Shown in pieces: positions 34,583-43,543 of a stretch of DNA of 64,000 nt. A model generated the notes under the pieces. That model did no database searches, was not told the origin of the DNA, and saw only the letters and a program-made list of their open reading frames with translations. Position 1 is the stretch's first letter. The number at the start of each line of letters is the position of its first letter. The stretch is from Streptomyces apocyni. Its GTDB lineage: Bacteria > Actinomycetota > Actinomycetes > Streptomycetales > Streptomycetaceae. The translations under genes and the position numbers were made by a program. The DNA is taken from the NCBI RefSeq assembly GCF_009739465.1, contig NZ_WHOM01000046.1:37618-101617 (forward strand). Direction: 5' to 3'.

Positions 34583-35488
34583 GTGAAGGTCGGCTGCATC
34601 GGGCTCGGGGACATCGCGCAGAAGGCCTATCTGCCGGTACTCAGCACACTGCCGGGTGTCCAACTGCACCTGCACACGGCCTCCCCCGCGACCCTGGGCC
34701 GGGTCGCGGCCACCTACCATCTGCCCGACGCGCGGTGCCACACCGGCCTGGACGCCCTGCTCGACCAGGACCTGGACGCCGCCTTCGTGCACGCGCCGAC
34801 CGCCGTACACCCCGAGATCGTCACCCAGTTGCTCGAAGCGGGCGTCGCCACCTACGTCGACAAGCCCCTGGCGTACGACATCGCCGACTCCGAGCGGCTC
34901 GTACGGCTCGCCGAGGAGCGTGGCACCAGCCTCGCCGTCGGCTTCAACCGCCGCTACGCGCCGGGTTACGCCCAGTGTGTCGAGCACCCGCGCGAGCTCA
35001 TCCTGATGCAGAAGCACCGCGTCGGGCTGCCCGAGGACCCGCGCACGCTGGTGCTCGACGACTTCATCCATGTGGTGGACACCCTGCGCTTTCTCGCGCC
35101 AGGCGCCGTCGACGACATCGGGGTGCGGGCCAGCGTCAAGGACGGCCTGATGCACCATGTGGTGCTGCAGCTCGCGGGAGACGGCTTCACCGCGATCGGC
35201 ATGATGAACCGCCTCAGCGGCTCGGCCGAGGAGATCCTCGAGGTATCCGGCCAGGACACCAAGCGGGAGGTGCGCAACCTCGCCGAGATCGTGGACCACA
35301 AGGGCCAGCCGAGCGTGCGGCGGCGCGGCGACTGGGTGTCGGTCGCCAGGCAGCGCGGCATCGAGCAGATCGTGCTGGCCTTCCTGGACTCCGTACGGGC
35401 CGGGATGACGCTCAGCGCCCAGGACGCTCTGCTGACCCATGAGCTGTGTGAGCGGATTGTCCAGCAGGCCCTGGAGCAGGGGTCTTGA
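34583..35488 (+). CDS. Gfo/Idh/MocA family oxidoreductase
   Basis: 301 aa NAD(P)-dependent dehydrogenase. N-terminal Rossmann motif GCIGLGDIAQKAYLPVL, then VHAPTAVHPEI and TYVDKPLAYD (the family DKP/EKP motif near 93-95), and a C-terminal alpha/beta substrate domain with DDFIHVVDTLRF. Members act on sugars, inositols or biliverdin-like substrates; the substrate here is not evident. GTG start with AGGGAG 6 nt upstream; a TATGCT box about 50 bp upstream (34531-34536) could be its promoter. The 3' end overlaps lnt by 77 bp in convergent orientation. Confidence 0.88.
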   Translation: MKVGCIGLGDIAQKAYLPVLSTLPGVQLHLHTASPATLGRVAATYHLPDARCHTGLDALLDQDLDAAFVHAPTAVHPEIVTQLLEAGVATYVDKPLAYDIADSERLVRLAEERGTSLAVGFNRRYAPGYAQCVEHPRELILMQKHRVGLPEDPRTLVLDDFIHVVDTLRFLAPGAVDDIGVRASVKDGLMHHVVLQLAGDGFTAIGMMNRLSGSAEEILEVSGQDTKREVRNLAEIVDHKGQPSVRRRGDWVSVARQRGIEQIVLAFLDSVRAGMTLSAQDALLTHELCERIVQQALEQGS

Positions 35489-36983
35489 GAGCCCGTACAC
35501 CCGCCACCGCGCCCAGGACGGCCAGCACCGAGAGTGCCCCGTACACCGCCCAGTCGCCGAAGCGTACGTAGAGGGTGCTGCCCGAGGCGAGCGGTACGTC
35601 GTACACGGCCGCCGTGCGGGTGTCGGTGCCGAGCTGGTCCCCGACCCGCTCACCGCTCGGGCCGTACACGGCGGAGATCCCGGTGAGCGTGGAGTGCACC
35701 ATGGGGCGGCCGTTCTCGGCGGCCCGCAGTGCCGCGAGCGAGGCGTGCTGCTCTGGTGCCCAGCTGCCCTGGAAGGTCGACGTCGCGGACTGGGCGACCA
35801 GTACCTGGGCGCCTTCGCGCGTCAGATGACGGCTCATGTCGGGGAACGCCGTCTCGAAGCAGACCAGCGGCCCCACCACCAGCCCGTCCGCCACGTCAAG
35901 CAGCACGGGCGCCTGACCGCGCCTGCGGTCCTCGTCGGCCGCCTCACCGACGGAGGTCGCCCAGCCGAGCAGCCCACGGGCGGGCACGTACTCGCCAAAG
36001 GGGACCAGCCGCATCTTGTCGTAGCGCTGCGTGGTGGGTCCGTCGGGCCCGACCAGCACCGATGACTTGAAGATCCCGGGCCGGTCGGAACGCCGCGCGT
36101 CCACATTGACCAGGATCGGGGCGCCCACCTCGCGCGACAGTTCACCGAGCCGCCCGGCCAGGTCGGGCCGGTCCGTGAGGTCGTGGCCAACGCTGCTCTC
36201 GCCCCACACCACCAGGTCCACGTCCCGCTCGGTCAGGGTCCTGGTCAGCGCCTCCCCACGGGCGAAGCGCTCGTTGGCGCTGTGTACGACGCCGGGCTGG
36301 ACCAGCGCGATCCGCACGGGGTCAGCGGGCTGCGGCCGCGGCGACCAGAACCAGACCGTCACGGTGGCGACGGCGGCCGCGCAGACCCCGGCGAGAGCGG
36401 GCGTACGGGCCCGGGGCCGCGCGATCAGCACGGTGACGGCCGTGTTGACGGCCACGATCAGCAGACTGAGCAGCCATACGCCGCCCACCGAGGCGAGCCG
36501 CAGCGCCGGTTCGACCTGCCACTGGCTGGAGCCGAGGAGCCCCCAGGGGCCGCCAAGCCCCTCCCACGACCTGACCAGCTCGACGACCAGCCAGGCCGAC
36601 GGCACCGCGAGCAGCGCGGCGGCGCCCCGGCCAGCTGAGGGCCGTCCGCCGAGCAGCCGCCGCACCAGCCAGCCCCACGGCGCCCACAGCAGCCCCATGA
36701 GCACGGCGAGCAGCACGGTGAACACATGGAGGTTCGGCAGCAGCCAGTGGTGCATCGCGAACATGAACCCGGCCCCGCCGAGCCAGCCGTCCAGCGCGGC
36801 CCGGCGCCCGGTGGGTGCCGAGGCCGCGAGCAGCATCCAGGGCACCAGCGCGACGTACGCGAACCACCACCAGGACGGCGCGGGGAACGCCAGCGCGGGC
36901 AGGGCCCCGGCGACCAGGGCGGCGCAGCCTCGCCACCAGGGGCTGGCGAGCGGTCTCGCCCACCGGCCGACAGCGACGTCCAT
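35412..36983 (-). CDS. lnt: Apolipoprotein N-acyltransferase
   Basis: 523 aa. Transfers a third acyl chain to the N-terminal Cys of lipoproteins. About six to seven hydrophobic helices in the first 200 residues precede a nitrilase-type domain holding the catalytic triad: Glu in MRLVPFGEYVP, an active-site Lys upstream of it, and Cys in GPLVCFETAFPD. ATG 36983 is supported by GAGGAGG 6-7 nt upstream. Streptomyces species often carry two Lnt homologues; this appears to be one of them. The C-terminus is extended with a low-complexity tail. Confidence 0.92.
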   Translation of the reverse strand: MDVAVGRWARPLASPWWRGCAALVAGALPALAFPAPSWWWFAYVALVPWMLLAASAPTGRRAALDGWLGGAGFMFAMHHWLLPNLHVFTVLLAVLMGLLWAPWGWLVRRLLGGRPSAGRGAAALLAVPSAWLVVELVRSWEGLGGPWGLLGSSQWQVEPALRLASVGGVWLLSLLIVAVNTAVTVLIARPRARTPALAGVCAAAVATVTVWFWSPRPQPADPVRIALVQPGVVHSANERFARGEALTRTLTERDVDLVVWGESSVGHDLTDRPDLAGRLGELSREVGAPILVNVDARRSDRPGIFKSSVLVGPDGPTTQRYDKMRLVPFGEYVPARGLLGWATSVGEAADEDRRRGQAPVLLDVADGLVVGPLVCFETAFPDMSRHLTREGAQVLVAQSATSTFQGSWAPEQHASLAALRAAENGRPMVHSTLTGISAVYGPSGERVGDQLGTDTRTAAVYDVPLASGSTLYVRFGDWAVYGALSVLAVLGAVAGVRALKTPAPGPAGQSAHTAHGSAERPGR

Positions 36984-37110
36984 ACCGCGCCTCCTCGCCC
37001 CCGGACGCCCGGTGCGTACTAGGTCCAGTGTGCGCGCCGGGCGCGACACCGCGACAGGGCGCGTCGGCCGGGGGACGCGCTGGTCGCCGCGGGTACCCAT
37101 CGGCGTGGGT

Positions 37111-37590
37111 TCAGTCGGCCGCGGGGGCGGCTTGGTATGGGCGGCGCCACTTCTCGTGCACGACGACGCGGCTGATCCGCCAGCCGATACCCGTACGCAG
37201 CACGGAGAACGCGTACCGTCCGCCGCACTCGAAGTCCGGCGCCGAGTCGTCCTCGCGCGCCCCGCCCATCCGCATCGGATTCAGGTAGTCGGCCTGGACC
37301 TGGGCGGTGTCCCCGAGGTCGCCGTCCACGATCTCCAGGTGGAATCTCCGGTTGGCGATCAGATGCTGCCGCATCGGGAACCGCCCCACGGTGCCGGCCA
37401 GCCACTCGGCCACCTCGTCGGCGGCGCCCTCGACGCCGCCCGCCGAGCGGTAGTCCGCACGACCGTCCGGGCTGAAGAGGGACCGGTAGGCCGCCCAGTC
37501 GCCGTCGTCGACGGTGATCGCGTAGTCGGTGATCAAAGCGTCGATGGCCAGCCGGTCCATCACGGTCGCAAGGTCCACACGCTGTGTCAT
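37111..37590 (-). CDS. SnoaL/NTF2-like protein
   Basis: 159 aa cone-shaped alpha+beta barrel family, seen as scytalone-dehydratase-like or ring-hydroxylating-subunit-like folds. DLATVMDRLAIDALITDYA and DGDWAAYRSLFSPDGRADY are typical of the group, and RQHLIANRRF with NPMRMGG lines the pocket. A specific reaction cannot be assigned. Just upstream (in reading direction) is the PASTA-type lipoprotein gene; 127 bp downstream is lnt. Confidence 0.82.
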   Translation of the reverse strand: MTQRVDLATVMDRLAIDALITDYAITVDDGDWAAYRSLFSPDGRADYRSAGGVEGAADEVAEWLAGTVGRFPMRQHLIANRRFHLEIVDGDLGDTAQVQADYLNPMRMGGAREDDSAPDFECGGRYAFSVLRTGIGWRISRVVVHEKWRRPYQAAPAAD

Positions 37591-37660
37591 CGGCTCAGTG
37601 TTGTCCGCCGCGGGCCCCGCGCCAAGGGCCTTGCCGCGATCAGGCCTGAATGGGTGCGAC

Positions 37661-38581
37661 TCAGGCGGCCCGCCAGCGGTACCGGTCATCGGTGGCCGTG
37701 GTCGTGCACCGCATCAGCGTGCCCTTGGCGGTCCGTCCGTAGGCCCCGTGTTCCGAGCAGAACGAACCGGGCCAGACCCCCTGGACGGGGGCGGGGGCAG
37801 GAGCTTCGGTCGTGCGGCTGGGCTGCGGGGCGGGCGCGGGGGCCGGGGCGGGTGCGGACGGGGCCGCGGGTGCTGGCTGGGTGAGGGTGGGCTTCGGCGC
37901 GGGCTTCGGCTTGGGGGGCGGGGTGTAGGCGGGGTCGTTGGCCGGGTCCAGGTAGCCGCCGCTGGTCTTGGGGCAGGAGGTTCCCGCCTTGACGGCCTCG
38001 GCCTCGACGACGCGGAGGGCGGAGGTGACGTCGGCGCCAGCCTGGGGATCGGTCGAGCAGATCTCCCAGTCGCCTGTCTTCGCGGGGACGGTGACGTCCT
38101 TGTACGGGCTGACGACGTGGACCGTCGCGGAGTCGATGCCCTCGTCCCGCAGCGCGTCGGTGGCGCGATCGGTCGTGAGGCCGACGAGGTCGGGCAGCCG
38201 TGGCCAGGGAAGGGGCCCCTTGTCCCGCTTGGGGCACGGCTCCTTGGCCTTCACCACCCCGAAGTCGACGGTCTTCGCCATGCGCTCCTCGAAGCACACG
38301 GTCCAGCCCGAGGGGCGCAGCGGGGTGCGGCTCTGGTCGCTGGAGTCGTGCGATGACGGGGTGAACCCGGCCTCGCGGGCGGCGGTGGCGGCGACGTTCA
38401 GCTGGTTGCCCGTCTGGTCGTCCAGACGGGGCGGGGCGGCGGAGGCGGCGGCCTGGGCCGAGGCTGAGGAGCCGGGCGTCGCGGGGTTCTTGGCGTCGTC
38501 GGGTGCGGCGCAGGCGCCGAGCGCGGCCAGGGCCGCGACTACCGGGAGAGCGACGGATATGTTCGTACGACGTGACGTCAC
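37661..38581 (-). CDS. PASTA-type secreted lipoprotein
   Basis: 306 aa. GTG start with GGAGGAA about 7 nt before it, then a signal peptide with lipobox ALGAC (Cys24). Residues about 130-210 look like a PASTA repeat (PDLVGLTTDRATDALRDEGI), a fold that binds peptidoglycan fragments or beta-lactams. An earlier region (about 52-115) is a diverged second copy. A Pro/Lys/Ala-rich linker leads to a C-terminal Cys-containing module (SFCSEHGAYGRTAKG) common at the ends of Streptomyces cell-surface proteins. Likely anchored facing the cell wall. Confidence 0.85.
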   Translation of the reverse strand: MTSRRTNISVALPVVAALAALGACAAPDDAKNPATPGSSASAQAAASAAPPRLDDQTGNQLNVAATAAREAGFTPSSHDSSDQSRTPLRPSGWTVCFEERMAKTVDFGVVKAKEPCPKRDKGPLPWPRLPDLVGLTTDRATDALRDEGIDSATVHVVSPYKDVTVPAKTGDWEICSTDPQAGADVTSALRVVEAEAVKAGTSCPKTSGGYLDPANDPAYTPPPKPKPAPKPTLTQPAPAAPSAPAPAPAPAPQPSRTTEAPAPAPVQGVWPGSFCSEHGAYGRTAKGTLMRCTTTATDDRYRWRAA

Positions 38582-38757
38582 GCTGGTTCCTCCGTCTATG
38601 TGGTTCAGACGGGGGAGTGTGGTGCACGGACGGCTGTGGTCACAGGGGAACGGGAGGCGCGTGGCGCACCTGTGACGTTGTTGATCAGATTCGGGGGTTG
38701 GCGATCAGATTCGAGGGCAGAACGGTCCGAAAGACCTGTCCCGTGACACCGGAACGA

Positions 38758-39003
38758 TCAGCGCCGGGTGGCGGTGTCGATCACCCGACGCGGGCGGTTG
38801 GGGCCCCGGGGGGTACGCCGACGGGCGGGCGGCTGGGCGCTCTCGTGGCGCACCGCCGCGGCCCACTCCGCGATCAGCCGCTCGTACTCCCGCCGCTGAT
38901 CCGTGCCCAGGCGGCCACCCGCGCGCGTCCACAGGGCGCGGATCTGCTCGTTCACGACGTCGGCGGACCGCACGGAACGACAGGGCTCAGGTTTCGGGGG
39001 CAT
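38758..39003 (-). CDS. Small conserved basic protein, unknown
   Basis: 81 aa. Hydrophilic and Arg-rich, with a helix RREYERLIAEWAAAVRHESA in the middle. It resembles small actinobacterial proteins of unknown role. No strong ribosome binding site is evident before the ATG at 39003. Confidence 0.6.
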   Translation of the reverse strand: MPPKPEPCRSVRSADVVNEQIRALWTRAGGRLGTDQRREYERLIAEWAAAVRHESAQPPARRRTPRGPNRPRRVIDTATRR

Positions 39004-39180
39004 GACGTAGAGCCTAGGGCCGGAGTCTGACCGTCCGCTCCGCCGTTTCGGGCCCCAGCCACCCCGTTTTGCTGCCGCGCGCGCCGCTGACCAGGGGGTT
39101 TCCGTACCAACCAGCCCTACCTCTACGCGGTTGTGACCTTGGCCTCATGGAGGTTTGGAACGCTCGGTGCCCGTTTTCGC

Positions 39181-40053
39181 TCAGTCCGCCGACTCGCCCG
39201 CGTGCGGGCTCAGTACGTCGGTGCCGATCAGGGCGAACAGGACCAGGCCGAGGGCGATGCGGTAGTAGACGAAGGGCATGAAGCTCTTGGTCGTAATGAA
39301 CTTCATAAACCACGCGATGACCGCGTATCCGACCAGAAAGGCAACCAGTGTCGCGAAGATCGTCGGGCCCCACGAGACATGGCCATCGCCGACCTCCTTC
39401 AGCTCGTACGCGCCGGAGGCGAGCACCGCCGGGATGGCCAGCAGGAAGGAGTAGCGGGCCGCGGACTCACGCGTGTAGCCCATCAGCAGGCCGCCGCTGA
39501 TCGTGGCGCCCGAGCGGGAGACACCAGGGATCAGGGCCATCGACTGGCACAAGCCGAAGATCAGGCCGTCCTTGACGCCGAGGTCCTTGAGGGTCTTGCG
39601 CTGCTTGACGGCGCGGTGCCTGCCGCCCGTCTCATCGCGGGCCGCGAGCCGGTCCGCGATGCCGAGGACGACGCCGAGGACGATGAGGGTGGTGGCGATC
39701 AGCCGCAGGTCGCGGAACGGGCCGTCGATCTGGTCCTTGAGGGTCAGTCCGAGCACGCCGATCGGGATCGAGCCGACAATGACCAGCCAGCCCATCTGGG
39801 CGTCGTGGTCACCGCGCATCGCCTTGTCCGTGAGGGAGCGGGTCCAGGCGCTCAGGATGCGCGCGATGTCCTTACGGAAGTAGATCAGCACCGCCGCCTC
39901 GGTGCCGATCTGGCTGATCGCCGTGAACGCGGCCCCCGGGTCCTCCCAGCCCGCGAAGGCGGCTGTCAGCCGCAGGTGGGCACTGGAGGAGATGGGGAGG
40001 AACTCACTGAGCCCCTGGACGAGTCCGAGGATGAATGATTCGAACCAGCTCAT
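39181..40053 (-). CDS. uppP: Undecaprenyl-diphosphatase
   Basis: 290 aa BacA/UppP membrane enzyme that dephosphorylates undecaprenyl diphosphate to recycle the lipid carrier for peptidoglycan, and confers bacitracin resistance when abundant. The catalytic signature SEFLPISSSAHLRL (residues about 16-29) and the second motif PGVSRSGATI (about 170) are intact. About seven to eight membrane helices. ATG at 40053. Confidence 0.95.
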   Translation of the reverse strand: MSWFESFILGLVQGLSEFLPISSSAHLRLTAAFAGWEDPGAAFTAISQIGTEAAVLIYFRKDIARILSAWTRSLTDKAMRGDHDAQMGWLVIVGSIPIGVLGLTLKDQIDGPFRDLRLIATTLIVLGVVLGIADRLAARDETGGRHRAVKQRKTLKDLGVKDGLIFGLCQSMALIPGVSRSGATISGGLLMGYTRESAARYSFLLAIPAVLASGAYELKEVGDGHVSWGPTIFATLVAFLVGYAVIAWFMKFITTKSFMPFVYYRIALGLVLFALIGTDVLSPHAGESAD

Positions 40054-40245
40054 GGGGCTTGTGCCGTCCCGGATTGGTCATGCGTCGGCCCGTGCGCACG
40101 CGGGCCGGACGCCGTGCGGAATGTGGTCAGGTTCAGGTGCAGGTACGGGGACGCTCGGCACCCCGCCGGTGCGCAGCGTACCGTCCGAAAAAGTGAGTAC
40201 CGCACGAGCCCCCTGGCCCCGCCCGAGTACCCGTTCCCACAGCGG

Positions 40246-40956
40246 TCAGCGTGGACTCCGCAGGCGGTGGCGCTTGCACCAGGCGACCACCAGCCCGGAC
40301 AGCCCGGTGATCGCGATGAAACCCATCGCGATCAGAAACACGGGCGACGTCGGGGTGGTCGCCTCGCTGCCCGCGATCACGTACGCGGCGGTGTTGGGGA
40401 TCGACCCCAGAGCGGTGGCCAGGAGAAAGGACTCACAGCGCGCCCGGGAGACCGCGGCGCAGTAGTTCACGGCCCAGAACGGCACCCCGGGAAACAGCCG
40501 GGCGGCCAGCACCGACCGGAAGCCATGCCGACTGAGCTGGCCGTCCACCGCGCGCACCCAGCGGCCGCGCAGCAGTGGACGGAGCGCCTCCTGCCCCAGG
40601 ACGCGGCCCAGACCGAAGGCGAGACCGGCGCCGATCACCGTACCGGCGAGCGCCCCGACCAGACCCGCCTGGGAGCCGAACAGCGCGCCCGCCGCGAGGT
40701 TGAGCAGCGGCCGGGGCACGAACGCCACCGTGCACACGCCGTACGCCACTGCGAAGAAGACGACCGCCGCGGCGCCGTTCACCCGTGGTGGCCAGCCGTC
40801 CACCAGGAGCCGCTGCGGCTCGAAGAGCAGCACCGCCGCCCCCGCGGACGCCAGCAGCACCGTGAGCAGGGCGAGCCGAGACCAGGGTGAGAGCAGTACG
40901 CCAGCACAGCGCGTGGCGAGGCCCGTGGGCGCGGGCCGGGGGACGGGGGCGAGCAT
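40246..40956 (-). CDS. TVP38/TMEM64 (VTT) family membrane protein
   Basis: 236 aa DedA-like membrane protein. The SNARE-associated/VTT core is seen in VPRPLLNLAAGALFGSQAGL, then a Gly-rich helix AGTVIGAGLAFGLGRVLG and ARLFPGVPFWAVNYCAAVS. Members may act as lipid scramblases or transporters. ATG 40956 is chosen because the upstream continuation runs into the tandem-repeat DNA. No clear ribosome binding site. Confidence 0.85.
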   Translation of the reverse strand: MLAPVPRPAPTGLATRCAGVLLSPWSRLALLTVLLASAGAAVLLFEPQRLLVDGWPPRVNGAAAVVFFAVAYGVCTVAFVPRPLLNLAAGALFGSQAGLVGALAGTVIGAGLAFGLGRVLGQEALRPLLRGRWVRAVDGQLSRHGFRSVLAARLFPGVPFWAVNYCAAVSRARCESFLLATALGSIPNTAAYVIAGSEATTPTSPVFLIAMGFIAITGLSGLVVAWCKRHRLRSPR

Positions 40957-41423
40957 CAGAGGAGAGTAGCCGACCCGAACGTGTGATCGCCGTATGCGTC
41001 TCCTCACCCCCATGGGCCCCGCCCCGCACCCCATGGGCCCTGCCCCGCACCCCATGGGCCCTGCCCCGCGCCCCATGGGCCCTGCCCCGCGCCCCATGGG
41101 CCCTGCCCCGCGCCCCATGGGCCCCGCCCCGCACCCCCCCCGGATCCGCCCCGCACCCCAGGTCCCGTCCTCCGAACTGCCGGTACGGGGAAAACCATTC
41201 GACCCCCGCGCGGCGGTCCGCGATGATCGCTGACATGTTCCGGCACGCCTTCCTCGCAGCTCCGTCCGCAGTCGCGGACGCTGCCAAGGCTGCCGCCGTC
41301 CTGCTCGACGGCGCCCGAAGCTGACCCTTCCCGGAACGTCCGGCGGACCCCGCAGGGGGAGGGTCGGCAAGGCTCCGGGGTCCCCGCTCACGCTTCCAGC
41401 ACCGCGAACGCAGGGAATTCACC
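40957..41423. other. Intergenic region before tuf3, with minisatellite
   Basis: Holds the 21-bp minisatellite (listed separately). A 33-codon frame at 41223-41324 (MIADMFRHAFLAAPS...) has no ribosome binding site. Near 41350-41390 a GGACCCCG/CGGGGTCC pair could fold in the tuf3 leader. Confidence 0.5.
41012..41137. repeat. Minisatellite: six copies of a 21-bp unit
   Basis: Unit ATGGGCCCTGCCCCGCRCCCC repeated six times with only C/T and A/G differences. Each unit contains a CCATGG and a GGGCCC palindrome. It lies between genes; a read-through frame would give MGPAP(H/R)P heptads but has no start signals. Confidence 0.9.
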
Positions 41424-42593
41424 ATGTCCAAGACGGCATACGTACGCACCAAGCCGCACCTCAACATCGGCACCATGGGCCACGTCGACCACGGCAAGAC
41501 CACCCTCACCGCCGCCATCACCAAGGTCCTCGCCGAGCGCGGCTCCGGCACCTTCGTGCCCTTCGACCGCATCGACCGGGCCCCGGAGGAGGCCCAGCGC
41601 GGCATCACCATCAACATCTCGCACGTCGAGTACGAGACCGACACCCGCCACTACGCGCACGTCGACATGCCAGGCCACGCCGACTACGTGAAGAACATGG
41701 TGACCGGCGCCGCGCAGCTCGACGGGGCGATCCTCGTCGTCTCCGCGCTGGACGGGATCATGCCGCAGACCGCCGAGCACGTCCTGCTCGCCCGCCAGGT
41801 CGGCGTCGACCACATCGTCGTCGCGCTCAACAAGGCGGACGCGGGCGACGAGGAGCTCATCGACCTGGTCGAGCTCGAGGTCCGCGAGCTGCTCACCGCG
41901 CACGGCTACGGCGGCGACAGCGCGCCCGTCGTACGGGTCTCCGGGCTGCGCGCCCTGGCGGGGGACCCGCGCTGGACCACGGCGATCGAGGCGCTCCTGG
42001 ACGCCGTTGACACGTACGTCCCGATGCCCGTCAGGTACACCGACGCGCCGTTCCTGTTGTCCGTGGAGAACGTCCTCACGATCACCGGGCGCGGAACCGT
42101 GGTGACCGGGGCCGTCGAGCGCGGCACCGTGCGCGTCGGGGACCGCGTGGAGATCCTGGGAGCGGACACCGAGACGGTGGTCACCGGTCTGGAGACCTTC
42201 GGCAAGCCGATGGCCCAGGCCGAGGCCGGGGACAACGTCGCGCTGCTGCTGCGCGGCGTGCCACGGGACGGGGTACGGCGCGGCCATGTCGTCGCCGCAC
42301 CGGGCAGCGTCATCCCCGCGCGGCGCTTCACCGCCCAGGTGTACGTCCTGTCCGGAAAGGAGGGCGGCCGTACGACGCCGATCGCCACCGGCTACCGCCC
42401 GCAGTTCTACATCCGTACGGCGGACGTCGTCGGCGACGTCGACCTCGGCGAGCTGGCCCTCGCCCGGCCGGGCGACACCGTGACGCTCACCGTCGAGCTG
42501 GGCCGGGACGTGCCGCTTGAGGCGGGGCTCGGCTTCGCGATCCGCGAGGGCGGTCGCACCGTCGGCGCGGGCACCGTGACCGAGGTCGGCTGA
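41424..42593 (+). CDS. tuf3: Divergent elongation factor Tu (Tuf3 type)
   Basis: 389-aa GTPase that delivers aminoacyl-tRNA to the ribosome. G1 GHVDHGKT (19-26), RGITI, G4 NKAD and the three EF-Tu domains are all present. It is shorter than the main EF-Tu (usually 397) and clearly diverged; the DCPGHADY motif reads DMPGHADY here, a Cys-to-Met change. Streptomyces carry such a third, minor tuf that in S. coelicolor is induced by amino-acid limitation. A stand-alone gene with its own strong terminator, not in the rpsL operon. Confidence 0.95.
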   Translation: MSKTAYVRTKPHLNIGTMGHVDHGKTTLTAAITKVLAERGSGTFVPFDRIDRAPEEAQRGITINISHVEYETDTRHYAHVDMPGHADYVKNMVTGAAQLDGAILVVSALDGIMPQTAEHVLLARQVGVDHIVVALNKADAGDEELIDLVELEVRELLTAHGYGGDSAPVVRVSGLRALAGDPRWTTAIEALLDAVDTYVPMPVRYTDAPFLLSVENVLTITGRGTVVTGAVERGTVRVGDRVEILGADTETVVTGLETFGKPMAQAEAGDNVALLLRGVPRDGVRRGHVVAAPGSVIPARRFTAQVYVLSGKEGGRTTPIATGYRPQFYIRTADVVGDVDLGELALARPGDTVTLTVELGRDVPLEAGLGFAIREGGRTVGAGTVTEVG

Positions 42594-42623
42594 GCAGGCC
42601 CGGACTGGTCAGTCCCGTACCGC

Positions 42624-42662
42624 CCGCTGTGCCCGCTCTCCGGTGGAGGGCGGGCACAGCGG
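42624..42662 (+). terminator. Strong terminator after tuf3
   Basis: 18-nt arms at 42624-42641 and 42645-42662 with one wobble pair and a 3-nt loop. It lies 30 bp after the stop and just before the promoter of the next gene. Confidence 0.85.
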
Positions 42663-42685
42663 CGCCGCCCGGCACACACGCCCGG

Positions 42686-42691
42686 CACAAT
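42686..42691 (+). promoter_or_regulatory. -10 box of the spermidine-synthase-like gene
   Basis: CACAAT is followed by exactly six nucleotides and the GTG at 42698; no ribosome binding site exists, so a leaderless mRNA is expected. Confidence 0.55.
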
Positions 42692-42697
42692 GGACCG

Positions 42698-43543
42698 GTG
42701 GACGAACCGATACCCGTGACGCGTGCCGTGGACCAGGGCACAGCCAAGTTGATGCCCGACGTGGACCGGGCACGCGCCTGGCTCCTCACTGTCGACGGCG
42801 CGCCCCAGTCCTACGTCGACCTGGACGAACCCACCCACCTGGAGTTCGAGTACGCGCGTCGGCTCGCCCACGTCCTGGACACCGTGGCCGAACCCAACCA
42901 GCCCCTGGACGTCGTCCACCTGGGCGGCGGCGCGCTGACCCTGCCCCGCTACCTCGCCGCGACCAGGCCCGGTTCGCGCCAGGACGTCGTCGAGGCGGAC
43001 CGCGCGCTGCTCGCCCTCGTCGCCGAGCACCTGCCGCTCGACCCGGCGGCCGGTGTCCGTACCCACGGCGCGGACGCCCGCGGCTGGCTCGCGGCGGCCC
43101 CGGACAGCAGCGCCGACGTCGTGATCGGCGATGTCTTCGGCGGATCCCGGGTGCCCGCGCACCTGACGACGCTGGCGTACGCGCGGGAGGCCGAGCGGGT
43201 GCTGCGCCCCACGGGCCTCTACGCGGCGAACCTCGCCGACGGCGCGCCCTTCACCTTCCTCCGGTCCCAACTCGCCACGTTCCAGCAGGTGTTCGCCCAC
43301 CTCGTGCTGATCGCGGAACCAGGCGTCCTGCGCGGCCGCCGCTTCGGCAACGCGGTACTGCTCGCCGCGCACCACGAGTTCGACACGACCGAGCTGGCCC
43401 GCCGCACCGCCGCCGACGCCTTCCCGGCCAGGGTGGCGCGGGGCGAGCCACTGCGCAGGCTCATCGGAAACGCCGCGCCGGTACGGGACGAGGACGCCGT
43501 GCCCTCACCCGAGCCCCCGGGCGGCGCCTTCAGCATCGGCTGA
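42698..43543 (+). CDS. Spermidine-synthase-like methyltransferase-fold protein
   Basis: 281 aa. Rossmann-type aminopropyl/methyl-transferase fold: VVHLGGGALTLPRYLA (the SAM-type Gly-rich loop), VVEADRALLALV, then GDARGW-like HGADARGWLA and VVIGDVFGGSRVPAHL. Most orphan actinobacterial members lack proven spermidine synthase activity. The leaderless GTG start is supported by the -10 box. It overlaps the converging MFS gene by 39 bp. Confidence 0.85.
   Translation: MDEPIPVTRAVDQGTAKLMPDVDRARAWLLTVDGAPQSYVDLDEPTHLEFEYARRLAHVLDTVAEPNQPLDVVHLGGGALTLPRYLAATRPGSRQDVVEADRALLALVAEHLPLDPAAGVRTHGADARGWLAAAPDSSADVVIGDVFGGSRVPAHLTTLAYAREAERVLRPTGLYAANLADGAPFTFLRSQLATFQQVFAHLVLIAEPGVLRGRRFGNAVLLAAHHEFDTTELARRTAADAFPARVARGEPLRRLIGNAAPVRDEDAVPSPEPPGGAFSIG

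Noticed and set aside
41012..41137. CRISPR array
   Set aside because: The units are adjacent with no spacers, so it is a minisatellite.
41223..41324. 33-codon frame before tuf3
   Set aside because: No ribosome binding site or -10 box at the leaderless distance; kept only as a note.
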